DNA of 64,000 nt from Candidozyma auris (taxonomy: Eukaryota; Ascomycota; Pichiomycetes; Serinales; Metschnikowiaceae): the NCBI RefSeq assembly GCF_003013715.1, contig NC_072813.1:2046001-2110000 (forward strand), in the 5' to 3' direction. A program made the translations under genes and the position numbers. The notes below the pieces were generated by a model. That model worked only from the letters and a program-made list of their open reading frames with translations, ran no database searches and had not been told where the DNA came from. How positions within the stretch are numbered: position 1 is the first letter of the stretch; every line of letters begins with the position of its first letter. This document shows positions 31,406 to 43,752 of this stretch, piece by piece.

Positions 31406-32469
31406 TTTGGATCGCAAAGTACCTCAAGTCGGCCAATACTATTAACGCTTTTCGCTCCGGAAATGTCTGCTTTTTCAGCCAACAGTTTTGGTATATACAG
31501 GAATGTTTATGCTGAAGATTCTGCATGGCAGTGTTATGCACGTGACTAAAGTCGAGTCGAGAGTGTACATCCAAGATGTCGTTAGCGATGGAGACTTTTG
31601 CTAGCTAATTAAAAGCTAGTATAATGGACACGGGCTCTTTTGTAACAGGTGCAAGGCGTGAGAGTAGTATGGGAGGTGTGTAGTTGAGAGAACTGAGGGC
31701 TAAGAGGGTCTATAGCGCTGCTCGTCACCCGCCATCTTCATTGAGACAAAGCCAACTACAATCTCTATAATTTCAACATCTGTAATTTTGTGAAATGTAA
31801 CTTGTACACATCAACTTTGATGCAAAACGTATCATTTTACGATTGAGCTCTTTTGGTAACTTTATCTTCTATGGCTGAGCATTCTTACCCTGTTCTGCGT
31901 AGATGCTCGCCGCAACTGTGGACTTTGTCCCGAACAGCGTCTCTATGGAAAAACACATAGGGTAAGAAGTGAAAAGGTCTAAGCTTTTTGTTTCACAACC
32001 GTGCAGTCTCCATTTGCATCTCAAATCAAGCCTTTTTGCATTGATGATTTGACCATATGTCCTTCTTTTGAGACTTAGAAAAACGAGCATAGTACAGCAC
32101 ACACCATTTTTAAAGGAACATGTTCTTGCCTAATGATACTGATGAGTTTACTTTGAGGGCTTCCATAAATTGGTTTTACAGAAGAATTGTCGATCATAAA
32201 AAAAAGTCGTGGCCGAATATTTACTCGCGGACTAATTGCGCTTGAGATTATCCAACAAATTACCCCAGGTGTTTTTCTCAAACGTAATTGATAACTATTA
32301 TTTCTTCCTTTTTCCTCTTTTTTCAGTTCTTTAATTACTATTATCATTTATATCATTCTCATGATTATTATTTAAAATTGACACCTCAAGTAACTGATAC
32401 TGCTGAGATTGTCCAAGTACGATAAAAAGGTATCGTTGTCGAACTTGTGCTTTTGAGGCTTTTGAGGAA
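31406..32469. other. Intergenic, SRM1 promoter side
   Basis: About 1.06 kb between the SRM1 start and the 3' end of the chitin synthase. Open frames here are short and begin mainly with TTG/CTG. A frame at 32075-32347 (minus) is lysine-rich at one end and shows no recognisable domain. No RNA gene is seen. Confidence 0.45.
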
Positions 32470-35469
32470 CTAATTAAGCGCATTTATCCTCGTCCGTTGA
32501 TAGCCATTGCGCTTGTGTGACCATTTGTTAAAGCACTCCACCATCCAACGAGCAACATGTTGCAAGAGATAACCCGTAGAGCCAATCGCTCTAAACATTG
32601 CAAGAGCTGCGACCATCCACAAAATAAATGCAAGGTAGTAGTTTCTGCCCGTTTCTCCTGGCTCATAGACTTGCAACATTGTCATGATAAATACGAGATT
32701 TAGTAATAGCCACAGTAGTACAACCTTTGTTCTTACATGCTTTGCGTAGTCTTCACCGTCAAGATCAACAGAATGCATGAGTTCATGTTTAACTTTCTTG
32801 TTCGACCTCCTCGCCCTGATTGAATAAAGGGTCTCGAGGTATACTTCATCAATGTTGTAGTCTTGAACTATCACTTCAAATTCACCCTCCTCATTTTGTT
32901 GGATGATGTACTGATTAAACTTGTCCTCCTTCGGATTGTTGTCTCCCTTTGTTCCCCATGAAACATCGTGAGTGTTGCAAAACGCAAAAATTTGAAGGGT
33001 GCAAGTGTAAGAGGGAATCATCATGAAATACTGCACCAGGCAGGTCAACATATGCCATGGGTCCAAGTAAAGAATTGACATCAACATGTACAATCCGTAG
33101 GTGGCCAATAGTGAAACGACAATACTCACGAACACGTAAGTCGAAGATTCACCCATTCCAAACTTTTGAATGGTGCGGATCACGAAGTAGAACCCCACTA
33201 TCAAAGCATATAAAGCGCAAATTGTTAGTAGAATCATCAAAGTCTTGAAGAGATTCTTTGATGCATGAGGTCTGTTACCGATTGATGCAATAAACAACGA
33301 TGTGAGTGTACAAATACACAAATAGTTGAAGATTGTGAATACCCAAAAACCACCTCTCCCGACGCTTTCCTCTGCAACAAGTGATCCCGTGAGAAAATAG
33401 AATGTTAAGTAGAAGTTACTCAACGAAAAGAAGGACAAAACAGTGCTAACAAACTGGTAAACAAACTCAACACATAACCAGAATTTTCTCCCGAATGAAT
33501 GATCGGTTTGCCAAATCCTAGTCGCATGCCGCAATGAGTAAAGTGCCGCAAAAAACGCCCCATTAATCCAACGTCTTCGTTGAGACAAAAACTCCGGGAT
33601 ACTTTCAGGCACGTCCGTTTCCCCAGTGGCCTGTTTTACAAATTTGAGAACCCAGTTCTCGTTCCTTTTTGCAACAAGTTCCCAGCATAATATTCTATCC
33701 TCGGCGAGATACATGTTTGCCTCAAAGAAATTTGTTTTACTGTTTGTAAGTCGTCTTGAGTTAAGAAGATCCTCGCCTTTGAAGTAAGATGCCAATGGTC
33801 CGGTACCGTCAGCATTATTTCTCAAAGCAATATAACGGTACGCCGATAATGCACCAGGCAAGACAGTAATGTACCCAAAAAGTGACTCTAATGGTTTGTC
33901 TAAAATGTTGGACATCTTGTATTCGAAATTTTGAGAAGCAACGAGTGGGTTTATTAAGTTGACCCACCCTTTTCCTTTCATGGCTGTGATTTCGCCAGCT
34001 GCACCTGCGACATTGGAGTCTTTATCAAACGCTTTCCAAAGGTTGTAAACGGCGTGATTGTCAGGTTTTGTGCCCACATCAAGAAGCACTATGACGTTGG
34101 GATCAAGAACGGGACAAAACGCGTTGAAAAGCCACCTATGAGAGTTAATCTTCTTTTGATTTTTTTCTTTCAAACAGAATAACACTTGAACGGGTGTAAG
34201 ACTCTTCTCATCTCCCTTAAACTTGAGGTTCTCATCGATGGATATCTGAGTAGTATATTCGAATAAGTGTGCATTTACCTTTTTGTTGTTAACGTAGGGG
34301 CGGGCCAAATTGTCTTGATAGCATCCAGTTGCAGTAAGAAGCTGTAGTACCGCTTCGTTTACTTTGTTTCTGCCGTCAGCCACAATTACGACTTGAACCT
34401 TCTTCCATGAGTCCTTCCCCCAAGTGGATGATTTTGACCGCAGACACAAGTGAGCAACATTTTTCATGATTCCATGCATTGTCCTGGCGAAAGCATATTC
34501 GTCCTCGTTGTACATAGTCACACAAATGACTAGTTCAGTTTCTCTGCCGTATTTTACGGGGCGTAATGTGAATCCATCTTTGACAAATTCATCGGGTTCA
34601 GCGGTACAAGCTGTGTATGTCATGTTTGTGAACTCTCCAAAGGGAGATTCGGTTCTTGTTAATACCTTCTTGAGCTCTTCTGGAATTCTATTTTCGAGAA
34701 CAAAATTTCCCGATTCACCACCTACAAGGCGGACCTTGCGCTTTGTAACCCTCTTATCTTTGGGCGGAACGAAATCAGTTGGCACTTTTTGCATCATATC
34801 CCTGTCGATTGAAAATCCAAAATACTCATTTGTGCCCTCAGTAGATTGATAGCCAGAGCTATAGGCTGTGTTCGCATCTGAGATCGACATTTCGTCGTAG
34901 TCTTTTTGGTATACCAGGAATTCATAATCTTGCGTAAAATCGGATGCGATAGTCTTTTCATCAGACAGACATTCTGGTTCATTTTTATTCGGATTAGCTT
35001 CGGCGAAAGTTTCCGGAGTAAAGATTGGCTGAGGTGGTTCGAGTATTCTCTTACTCCTCGTCGTACTTGTTGTGGAGCCATGATGGCTATGCATCTCGTT
35101 ATAACCATCGGTGATGTTATCTTTGAAGTCATCGAATACGAAACCGCCTTGCTTCTGTCGTTTAGGGCTTTCTTTTAATGTATATCTTGCTCTCGGTGTC
35201 GAAGGGATCTGAACATCAAGTTTTGGAGTTTTCGTGCTATTTAAGTCGAGTGACTTTTGTTGAAGCTGAAAAGAGCTTCTTGAGAATATGTCCGGTGATT
35301 TGGTCATGTCAGCATGGTCATAATGCTCACTTCCTGTTTCGAAAGAGTCAATATTTGAAAACGATGTGATGCTGTATAGTTTCTTGGGTGAATGTCTCGT
35401 GAATGCAGCATTTGGGTAATGTGGTTCATTCGCCTCACCAAGCGGTTCTTCTTCAAAAGGGTTCTTCAT
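32470..35469 (-). CDS. CHS2: Chitin synthase, class I/II (S. cerevisiae Chs2-like)
   Basis: A plasma-membrane GT2 enzyme polymerising UDP-GlcNAc into chitin, in this class mainly for the primary septum. The 999-residue protein has a long disordered head (1-270, NPFEEEP at the start). The catalytic region then includes [81 protein letters not shown] (near 590) and QRRRW (near 630). Several C-terminal membrane segments and [15 protein letters not shown] follow. Block sequences are nearer S. cerevisiae Chs2 (C. albicans Chs1, class II) than Chs1; orthology is inferred. A CTG at 33037-33039 sits where yeast Chs2 has Ser. Confidence 0.93.
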   Translation of the reverse strand: MKNPFEEEPLGEANEPHYPNAAFTRHSPKKLYSITSFSNIDSFETGSEHYDHADMTKSPDIFSRSSFQLQQKSLDLNSTKTPKLDVQIPSTPRARYTLKESPKRQKQGGFVFDDFKDNITDGYNEMHSHHGSTTSTTRSKRILEPPQPIFTPETFAEANPNKNEPECLSDEKTIASDFTQDYEFLVYQKDYDEMSISDANTAYSSGYQSTEGTNEYFGFSIDRDMMQKVPTDFVPPKDKRVTKRKVRLVGGESGNFVLENRIPEELKKVLTRTESPFGEFTNMTYTACTAEPDEFVKDGFTLRPVKYGRETELVICVTMYNEDEYAFARTMHGIMKNVAHLCLRSKSSTWGKDSWKKVQVVIVADGRNKVNEAVLQLLTATGCYQDNLARPYVNNKKVNAHLFEYTTQISIDENLKFKGDEKSLTPVQVLFCLKEKNQKKINSHRWLFNAFCPVLDPNVIVLLDVGTKPDNHAVYNLWKAFDKDSNVAGAAGEITAMKGKGWVNLINPLVASQNFEYKMSNILDKPLESLFGYITVLPGALSAYRYIALRNNADGTGPLASYFKGEDLLNSRRLTNSKTNFFEANMYLAEDRILCWELVAKRNENWVLKFVKQATGETDVPESIPEFLSQRRRWINGAFFAALYSLRHATRIWQTDHSFGRKFWLCVEFVYQFVSTVLSFFSLSNFYLTFYFLTGSLVAEESVGRGGFWVFTIFNYLCICTLTSLFIASIGNRPHASKNLFKTLMILLTICALYALIVGFYFVIRTIQKFGMGESSTYVFVSIVVSLLATYGLYMLMSILYLDPWHMLTCLVQYFMMIPSYTCTLQIFAFCNTHDVSWGTKGDNNPKEDKFNQYIIQQNEEGEFEVIVQDYNIDEVYLETLYSIRARRSNKKVKHELMHSVDLDGEDYAKHVRTKVVLLWLLLNLVFIMTMLQVYEPGETGRNYYLAFILWMVAALAMFRAIGSTGYLLQHVARWMVECFNKWSHKRNGYQRTRINALN

Positions 35470-36765
35470 GTATTCGATCTGCTCAAGCTCGACAATGTAT
35501 TAATATTTTGGTCGTTTTATTAAAGCTCTCGAATCTCAATTTATATGCTTGCATAGACTTCTGTTATGTGTTTGTTGACATTATTCCTAATTGGGGATCT
35601 GAGGACATTCTTGTGGAGAGAATATGCTTGACGACGAAATTCAATGTTTGAATTAGTCTTTTGGCGTCGTAATAACGACTCTAATTAATCATCCTCGACA
35701 CGAGGATGCAGAGATTTAGTCATGGCTCTCCTTTGCGATTTCATATTCGTCATCTTAGGTGGTGTCTGGATTACTGGCAAGAGGTAGAGACTGTCATTTC
35801 TTTATGAAGCGATAAATATAACTTAGAGTAGTAAAGTACAACACTTAATCTGAGCTTCATGATACCTTATGCTAGAGAGAAAAGGTATGTTGTTCTCTAA
35901 TTCTCATGCATAAAAAGATAAGGATTGTCGTTCCGCATTTATATTATCGCTACAATAAAGCAAAAAAACTGCGTTTTACCACCCAATGAAAAACTAAAAA
36001 GCTACATCAATTTAGGAAATCCTGAATATGACGATCAATTTGCATTTCATGGTCTTAACAGGAATGGAAATTATGAATAGAAGGTAGAAAGAGAGAGAGA
36101 AAAAAAAAAAAAGAAAAAAAGTAACAAATATTCAGTCTTCCCATGTGTCTACCGCCGACCAGGGCAATTGGATGTACTTGAAGAGCATCCCTAACAGACT
36201 TAGTATTTTTAGAGGTAGGCTATGTAGTTAGGTGATTCTGTACATATGGTCTCTCAAAAGGTAAATGGTGCCTGCGAATGATATGACTGGTTGCCGTACT
36301 ATCATCTTTGCTACTTACGATGCCTGCAAGCTCTCGTGTGGTAAGCGCACAGCAGCCATATAAAGTAGTCATCGCACTCTTCATTAAATATCCAGTCATT
36401 ATTAGACGGATGTTGCACCTCTCTACTTTTTTGAGATGAATATGATTGCCATCAACATAAAAGCAGCTAACTCAGATTGCTTCATAATTAAGCCCCGTCG
36501 GAGGAGGTGTCAAATACACACAACACATCCAAAGCGATAAAGCCTTAAATATTGATAATCATAGGTCTGCAAGCTATAACTAAAAGCTCGCAGCTCATGC
36601 GCAGCCTTCATTATGGTTTGAGTTAACGCAAGCAAAATCTATCATAATTCATTAGAGAAGGCTTCGTTGACCTCTACGTCACATCATTGATTTTGTACAG
36701 GAAGGCGCGGTCGAAGGATTTCAAGGCACAAGCGTCAGAATCAAGCATCTCAAGAACTGGGCGAA
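35470..36765. other. Divergent promoter, chitin synthase / PSF2
   Basis: A 1.3-kb interval between divergent starts. It contains a short perfect hairpin (35690-35708) and a GA/A-rich tract near 36090-36120 (GAGAGAGAG then long A runs). No credible open frame or RNA gene is visible. The length suggests regulated transcription of the chitin synthase. Confidence 0.5.
35690..35708. repeat. Perfect 8-bp inverted repeat (hairpin)
   Basis: CATCCTCG-ACA-CGAGGATG, about 220 bases upstream of the chitin synthase ATG. It could be a regulator site or a stem in the leader. Chance cannot be excluded. Confidence 0.4.
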
Positions 36766-37411
36766 ATGGTCCTTCCGGATACACAAAGGCAAAATCTCAC
36801 GCCGCAGGAGCTTCAGTTTCTTTCAAGCAATGAGCTTGTAAAAATCAAAGCAAGATCTTCTATGAAACGTATAAGTCTTGTGGGGGTATGTAACTTCAAA
36901 TATGGTATGTTATCTACTACTAACCTCTCAGAGATCAGTATCCCCTCTCAAGGTGATGATGGATATAGAAGTGCCGTTATGGATAGCATTGATCCTAAAA
37001 GAACAGGATAAGTGTAATTTAATACCTCCACCATGGCTTAATTGGAGCAATTTGAATCGAGTTTATAAGGAGGAAGTCCATAACAAGTATCGCTTCTCTC
37101 AACTACCTTGGAATTGGCAAGAAGTAGCACTTACTTTTTTGAGGTTTGCTCCCGATGATATCGATGAGCCAATTTCAAGATTATTCAGTATTTTGCAAGA
37201 TCTCAAAGAAATAAGAAAAGTGAAAGCTCAACGAGGACTCAAGGAATTAAACGAATCCAATATTCAACTCAATGGACTATCATCCATGGAAATCGGTGAA
37301 TTGAAGCCATTTGTGGTGCAAGTTATGGATGAGCTACGTCTTCTTCACGGCGCATCCAACGAAGCCATCCTCCAAGAAAACAGCGACGAGGAAGTTGAAG
37401 CACGTGATTAA
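36766..37411 (+). CDS. PSF2: GINS complex subunit Psf2 (spliced)
   Basis: A subunit of the GINS tetramer of the CMG replicative helicase. Exon 1 is 36766-36885 and exon 2 is 36932-37411; the intron between them is 46 bases. Splicing joins ISLVG to RSVSPLKVMMDIEVPLWIAL. This restores exactly the spacing between the LIGG and VPLW blocks of Psf2 proteins. The 199-residue product also has KCNLIPPPWL, LPWNWQEVALTFL and MDELRLLHG, and an acidic tail. Length compares with 213 in S. cerevisiae. ARG2 follows on the same strand with 43 bases between, so PSF2 3' sequences must contain the ARG2 promoter. Confidence 0.95.
36886..36931 (+). other. Spliceosomal intron of PSF2 (46 nt)
   Basis: Donor GTATGT at 36886-36891, branch site TACTAAC at 36918-36924 and acceptor CAG at 36929-36931. 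Branch motif to acceptor is only four bases (CTCT). All three signals match the Saccharomycotina consensus, and removal repairs the Psf2 reading frame. Confidence 0.93.
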
Positions 37412-37413
37412 GT

Positions 37414-37458
37414 ATGGGTACACGAAAAAAAGGGTCGGTTGAAGTTCAGCAACTATGA
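37414..37458 (+). promoter_or_regulatory. Upstream ORF of ARG2, 14 codons, overlapping its start as ATGA
   Basis: An ATG two bases after the PSF2 stop opens a 14-codon frame (MGTRKKGSVEVQQL). Its TGA (37456-37458) overlaps the ARG2 ATG (37455-37457). If the ARG2 transcript begins upstream of 37414, this uORF would be translated first, and ARG2 would depend on leaky scanning or reinitiation. Translation is inferred; the transcript start is not known. Confidence 0.4.
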
Positions 37459-39068
37459 GGCGGTGGGCAGCAAGCAGTGTTAAAGTTGGACAAGACCGAG
37501 GCAAATATAAGAAGGATTTGATTTTATCTATACTCAAGTCGACTACTACTAAAAGAGAGGCTAGAGAGTATCTTATGAAATATGGTACCGAGCTGCTTTT
37601 AAGTGGAATGGATTCTCCTTCGCAAGGTAGAAGCATTCTATGGAATAAAAAAGCGTTGCCCGGCCAATTGATTGACAGTGAAGTGTTCAGATCGGAAACA
37701 AAAATGACATCGCCTAAACAACTCGCCCTTATCCGGTTACCAACAAATCTTTCAAATGCATCTTACAAAAGTATGATTGACTCTTTCGACGCTTTGAGAT
37801 TACTTGGCATTTCAATTGTTTTCCTGCTAGACGATTCAAATGAATGCAATAATCGAGGTGAGCGAGATGTATCATACCTTCGATCTCGTGCTCTCGATAT
37901 CACCAAAGCGTTTTCCTCCCATTCTGCAAGAGCTCTCCACGTTACTCCCTTGATGTCAGCATTCATCAAGAGAAATGGTGAGGTAACCGTCTCAGACACC
38001 AATCATATCACCTTCCCTCTTATTCAGGGGAGTATTCCTCTTGTAATTCCAACTGCTTACAACACAAACCTTGGGAAATACGAACGTATTGATGGACAGG
38101 TTGCACTTTTGACTACTATCATAGGACTTGATATGTCGAAGTTGGCCGATGTTCAAAAAATCGTATTCATAGATTCCTTAGGCGGAATTCCTTCCATCGA
38201 ACGTGGACGAACTAGTCATGTTTTCATCAATAACTCGCAAGAGTATTCTGATATTGTTTCAGAGTTACACATCGGCTTCATCGAGCCTGAAGTGAGAGAG
38301 CGGCATCTAATTAATCTATCGAACATGCGAGAGCTTCTTCTTGCTTGTTCTAGCTTCTCGGAAACTACAGGGATTATTCTTCGCCCAGAGGATATGTTTC
38401 AAAAGCTGAACGAGCTAAGTCCTGTTGCATACAACGTCCTCACAGATAGGCCCATTGTTTCATCCTCATTACCTCTGAGTCGATCACGTACACCTCAAGT
38501 CACCACTTCTATAATCAAGAATGGGTTTGATGTTCGCGTGCTCTTTGCAAACGATAATAAGGCAAAATTTGAATCTTTATGTGAGGATAAAAGTATTAGC
38601 AGAGAACAATTTATTTCAATGATCAATGACTCTTTCGGCAGGACATTGAAGTTGGAGTATTTGAATCGCTTAAATAGCTGTCTTGATTGTATCATCATCA
38701 TTGGTGATTATGACGGAGGCGCGGTGATCACAAGAGAGTGGTTGTCTACGGGTCAGACCGTTCCATATCTTGACAAATTCGCAATTCCAAAACGCAATCA
38801 GGGGCTACCTAGCTTAGCAGATGTTATTTTTAAGGCTATGTTGCAGGCGTACCAGGATGAGATCATCTGGAGGTCTCGCAGTCTGAATCCGGTGAACAGG
38901 TGGTATTTTGAGAGAAGCAACGGATCATACAGCTACCCAAGTTCACCCTGGAGATTATTCTTTGCTGGCGAATCTTTCAACAATAAAATTTCTAGAGAAT
39001 TTTCTCTGAAGATCTCATCATATTGGGACTTGATTAAGTCGATACCTGCCTCCTTTACGGATGCCTAG
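37455..39068 (+). CDS. ARG2: N-acetylglutamate synthase, mitochondrial
   Basis: Catalyses the first step of arginine/ornithine synthesis (acetyl-CoA + glutamate) in the mitochondrial matrix, in a complex with the Arg5,6 kinase that mediates arginine feedback. The 537-residue protein has a basic, acid-poor head. The matching blocks are LILSILKSTTTKREAREYLM, an amino-acid-kinase-like middle with FIDSLGGIPSIERGRTSHVF, and VLTDRPIVSSSLP. The GNAT-like end has IIIGDYDGGAVITREW, then YLDKFAIP and DEIIWRSRSLNPVNRWYFER. It aligns well with yeast Arg2 (574). No Gcn4 site was found in the 43-base gap. Confidence 0.95.
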   Translation: MRRWAASSVKVGQDRGKYKKDLILSILKSTTTKREAREYLMKYGTELLLSGMDSPSQGRSILWNKKALPGQLIDSEVFRSETKMTSPKQLALIRLPTNLSNASYKSMIDSFDALRLLGISIVFLLDDSNECNNRGERDVSYLRSRALDITKAFSSHSARALHVTPLMSAFIKRNGEVTVSDTNHITFPLIQGSIPLVIPTAYNTNLGKYERIDGQVALLTTIIGLDMSKLADVQKIVFIDSLGGIPSIERGRTSHVFINNSQEYSDIVSELHIGFIEPEVRERHLINLSNMRELLLACSSFSETTGIILRPEDMFQKLNELSPVAYNVLTDRPIVSSSLPLSRSRTPQVTTSIIKNGFDVRVLFANDNKAKFESLCEDKSISREQFISMINDSFGRTLKLEYLNRLNSCLDCIIIIGDYDGGAVITREWLSTGQTVPYLDKFAIPKRNQGLPSLADVIFKAMLQAYQDEIIWRSRSLNPVNRWYFERSNGSYSYPSSPWRLFFAGESFNNKISREFSLKISSYWDLIKSIPASFTDA

Positions 39069-39156
39069 AACCTGCATTTCACATGTAGTCCGCCCTCGCA
39101 CTTGCGCTCGGGATTTCAAGCAAAACTAAACGACCTTCTCGTGGACTCTCCACGAA

Positions 39157-40101
39157 ATGTTGAATCACAGGAAAGCGGAGACTTTAACGGAGACCATTCA
39201 CGAATCTAACAATAGCAGAAGACTTTATTTTTATCACGAGATCGACTCGTGGCAACAAGATAATCACTTCATTAGATACGGCTACATAAAAGAAACAAGA
39301 AGTTTCAAAGAATGCATCAAATCCTTGACTTATTGGCATAACGAGTCAATCAACATTTATTCCCATCTCGTTCCCTCGATGATGGGGTTATTCTTCATCT
39401 CACACTATCTATCCAAGATGCCTAAGTTCGAAAACTATCTTGGGATTTGGGAAATTTTCAATTTTTATCAGTTTGGAATCGCGGCTACTTTTTGCCTTGG
39501 ACTGTCTGCATCGTTTCATTGCTTCAAGTGTCACTCTCCTAAGGTCTCCAAAGCGGGAAATCAGTGCGACTACTTTGGAATAATTGTTCTTATAACATGC
39601 TCTCTCAACTCCATCGTGTTATTCACATTCTATGATTTACCTTCGTGGAGAAATGCTTTTATTGGGCTTTTTTGCGCATTCGCCCTAATGTGCACCAAAG
39701 TCACATTTGATGTTAGATGTTCAACACCAGCATATCGTCCATTTCGCTCATGTATGTTCATCATGTTTGGGCTTTCGGGAGTTTTACCGGTATTTACAGC
39801 AGTTGCAAAGTTCGGCTTGGAGGAGGCCGAGAAACGTGCCAATGCTCTTTGGCTTGTAGGCGAAGGTTTCTTCTACATCTTTGGCGCGAGTTTATATGCA
39901 GCACGAATTCCTGAGAGGTTCTTTCATGCAAAGGGCTCTACAGCAGCAAAAAAACATCTACGTGGAAAATTTGATTTCGTGGGACATTCCCATCAAATAT
40001 TCCATTTCATGGTGGTAATTGCTGCTTATTGTCATTGGAAAGCTTTAATTGGGTGCTATATTTATCTCCATGAGGTCGTTTTAGAGTCGCATCATACATA
40101 G
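39157..40101 (+). CDS. PAQR/haemolysin-III family membrane protein, IZH type
   Basis: A 314-residue seven-pass membrane protein of the adiponectin-receptor-like family. Yeast Izh proteins influence zinc and sterol homeostasis. The signature begins with WQQDNHFIRYGYIKETRSFK and SLTYWHNESINIYSHLVP. The metal-site motif SASFHCFKCHS follows in the second segment, and GHSHQIFHFMVVIAAYCHW at the end supplies the distal histidines. The N-terminal head is short. Izh1/Izh4 look closest but I do not assign a number. It sits 88 bases after ARG2 on the same strand. Confidence 0.9.
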   Translation: MLNHRKAETLTETIHESNNSRRLYFYHEIDSWQQDNHFIRYGYIKETRSFKECIKSLTYWHNESINIYSHLVPSMMGLFFISHYLSKMPKFENYLGIWEIFNFYQFGIAATFCLGLSASFHCFKCHSPKVSKAGNQCDYFGIIVLITCSLNSIVLFTFYDLPSWRNAFIGLFCAFALMCTKVTFDVRCSTPAYRPFRSCMFIMFGLSGVLPVFTAVAKFGLEEAEKRANALWLVGEGFFYIFGASLYAARIPERFFHAKGSTAAKKHLRGKFDFVGHSHQIFHFMVVIAAYCHWKALIGCYIYLHEVVLESHHT

Positions 40102-40132
40102 TGCATGGTAGTTTCCTAGTAATACCCAAGCA

Positions 40133-40924
40133 ATGTTTACTCATTTAGTGATTGTGCCCTGCCATTCTATCTGGAAAGGTGGTCTGCTGGCGGGACGAGA
40201 TGCAAAAGAATGGCTTTTGCAAAGTTATCAGATGGAAGGTGATAATCACCTATGTTTTATTGATCATCTTTTGAAAGCGGCAAAGGTGTTGAAGGAGGAT
40301 CAATATGCTTTGATGATCATTTCAGGCGGAAAAACATGCAAAGAGGCGGGCCCTATATCTGAAGCCGACTCATACTGCAAATTGCTCGGTGAATATACGG
40401 TGGCAGCGATTAGCAAGTCTGATTATGAGGAAAGAGTATTACTTGAGCCCTTTGCAAAAGACTCTTTTGAAAATGTCTTGTTTCTGATTTGTCGATTCTA
40501 TGAGGTTTGTGGCAACTATCCATCACACATTACCGTTTGTGGTTTTGACTTCAAACGTTCCAGATTCGTGCAGCTACATTTACAGCTAGCCCTAAAGTTT
40601 GAGCCAACTCGCGTATCCTACGTCGGAAATTATCCCATGCCGAAGTGTGACGAATCGCAAAAAGAGTTGTATTACAGGGTATTAAAAAAAGGAGAAGAGG
40701 AAAATGCCTCAAGATACTTTCGAAATGATTTGTATGGCATACAACCGCCTTTATCAACCAAAAAGGAGTTGAGAAATCCGTTTAATCAGAGACACGAATA
40801 CGCTCTAACGAATCCATGCTTACGATTTTTATTTGAGCGAATGGCTCAAGCAGACCCTGATAAGTTAGATTTTGAGAAGCTGCAATTTCCATGGAATGAA
40901 AGCTTTGTAGCAAAAAAGGATTGA
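40133..40924 (+). CDS. DUF218 (YdcF-like) family protein
   Basis: A 263-residue soluble protein with the DUF218 fold. It begins VIVPCHSIWKGG and continues with FIDHLLKAAKVLKEDQYALM, then IISGGKT. A SEADSY block follows, then SFENVLFLICRFYE and ITVCGFDFKRSRF, the usual order of this family. Bacterial members include envelope proteins (SanA, YdcF) that bind nucleotides or SAM; the fungal branch lacks a membrane anchor and its role is unknown. Two adjacent CTG codons (40184-40189) follow the GG block. Stops of this gene and convergent ARO4 are 21 bases apart. Confidence 0.85.
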   Translation: MFTHLVIVPCHSIWKGGLLAGRDAKEWLLQSYQMEGDNHLCFIDHLLKAAKVLKEDQYALMIISGGKTCKEAGPISEADSYCKLLGEYTVAAISKSDYEERVLLEPFAKDSFENVLFLICRFYEVCGNYPSHITVCGFDFKRSRFVQLHLQLALKFEPTRVSYVGNYPMPKCDESQKELYYRVLKKGEEENASRYFRNDLYGIQPPLSTKKELRNPFNQRHEYALTNPCLRFLFERMAQADPDKLDFEKLQFPWNESFVAKKD

Positions 40925-40945
40925 ATTTATTAATATTTGAGCAAA

Positions 40946-42474
<1,529 letters not shown>

Positions 42475-43752
42475 ATGTTGTCACCACGTTTGATCAATGA
42501 TATGCTTCCATCAGAGTTTACAGATGCTCAACGCATTTTCATAACCTTTTTAGTCTTTGGACTAGTGAACAACATTTTATATGTTGTGATCCTTTCTGCA
42601 GCTATAGACCTCGTTGGTTCTGCTACCCCTAAGGGGGTAGTATTGCTCGCAGATATAATGCCGTCCTTGCTTATCAAAGCATTAGCACCATTGGTAATTC
42701 ATGAAGTACCTTATCACACTAGAATATGGACATTGATCGCACTTTCTTTTCCTGGAATGCTTATAGTGAGCTTGTTCTTCCAGAGCAAAGTTGTTGTTAT
42801 TATAGGAATTTGCATGGCATCCGCTTCATCTGGATTGGGCGAAGTCTCTTTTCTTCTGTTGACTCATTTTTATCCTAGGAACTCTGCTATCGGTGGGTTT
42901 TCCACAGGTACTGGTGGTGCTGGGATTGCGGGAAGCTTCCTCTACTTGTTGTTAACAAATGTATTGAAGTTGTCAGCCCAAAAGGCACTCCTACTATTTG
43001 CCATCATCCCCTTCAGCCATATCATAGCATACTATTTATTGTTACCTCCAGTCATCAGCTATCATGAGCTATCCACTGGAGGTGAACTTATGGATACGAG
43101 TCTTGCTAATGATGTCGATATTGATGGGATAAAACAAGGATACCATGTAGGTATGATTAGGGATCTCATTGCTCACGCCGGCGAAACACTAAACAAGATA
43201 AGGCCCTTGGTTCGGCCATTCATGATACCATTGAGCACCGTTTACATTTTCGAATATGTGATCAATCAGGGGATATCCCCAACTTTGCTTTTTCCCTTAC
43301 ACCAATTGCCTACATGGCTTTTTAAGGAGTACCGAGACATTTACGTATTTTATGGGTTCTTATACCAAGTTGGCGTTTTCATCTCTAGATCGTCAATAAA
43401 CTTTGGAATCAGGATCCGTCAATTGTACTTATTGACGTTTCTTCAATTTGTTAATGTTGTGATTACTTTATTTCAGTCATTATACAGCATTCCATTTCCA
43501 AACATTTGGGGCCTTTCGTTGCTAATTTTTTACGAGGGATTACTTGGCGGGTTTCTGTATGTGAACACTTTCATGTCCGTGAGTGAACAAGTGTCGGAGA
43601 CCTCAAGGGAATTTGCGATGGGTAGCGTGGGTATTAGTGATTCTTTCGGCATCATGATTGCCGGATCTATCAACTTATGGCTAGAGCCAACCTTGTGCGA
43701 TCATCAGGTACTGCAAGGCCAAAATTGGTGTAGACTTGGTCAAGCAATATGA
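42475..43752 (+). CDS. BTN1: Battenin/CLN3 family vacuolar membrane protein
   Basis: The yeast orthologue of human CLN3, a vacuolar/Golgi membrane protein affecting pH and amino-acid transport. The 425-residue protein has about ten membrane segments. It carries the CLN3 blocks FGLVNNILYVVILSAA, LADIMPSLLIKALAP, ASSGLGEVSFLLLTHFYP, EYVINQGISPTLLFPL and GGFLYVNTFMSVSEQV. The start is the first ATG. A second Met eleven codons later is an alternative. CTG at 42856-42858 lies in the FLxLT block, where S. cerevisiae has Gln and human CLN3 has Ser. Confidence 0.94.
   Translation: MLSPRLINDMLPSEFTDAQRIFITFLVFGLVNNILYVVILSAAIDLVGSATPKGVVLLADIMPSLLIKALAPLVIHEVPYHTRIWTLIALSFPGMLIVSLFFQSKVVVIIGICMASASSGLGEVSFLLLTHFYPRNSAIGGFSTGTGGAGIAGSFLYLLLTNVLKLSAQKALLLFAIIPFSHIIAYYLLLPPVISYHELSTGGELMDTSLANDVDIDGIKQGYHVGMIRDLIAHAGETLNKIRPLVRPFMIPLSTVYIFEYVINQGISPTLLFPLHQLPTWLFKEYRDIYVFYGFLYQVGVFISRSSINFGIRIRQLYLLTFLQFVNVVITLFQSLYSIPFPNIWGLSLLIFYEGLLGGFLYVNTFMSVSEQVSETSREFAMGSVGISDSFGIMIAGSINLWLEPTLCDHQVLQGQNWCRLGQAI

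Noticed and set aside
36878..36931. PSF2 read as two separate genes
   Set aside because: Canonical splice signals and exact repair of the Psf2 alignment show one spliced gene.
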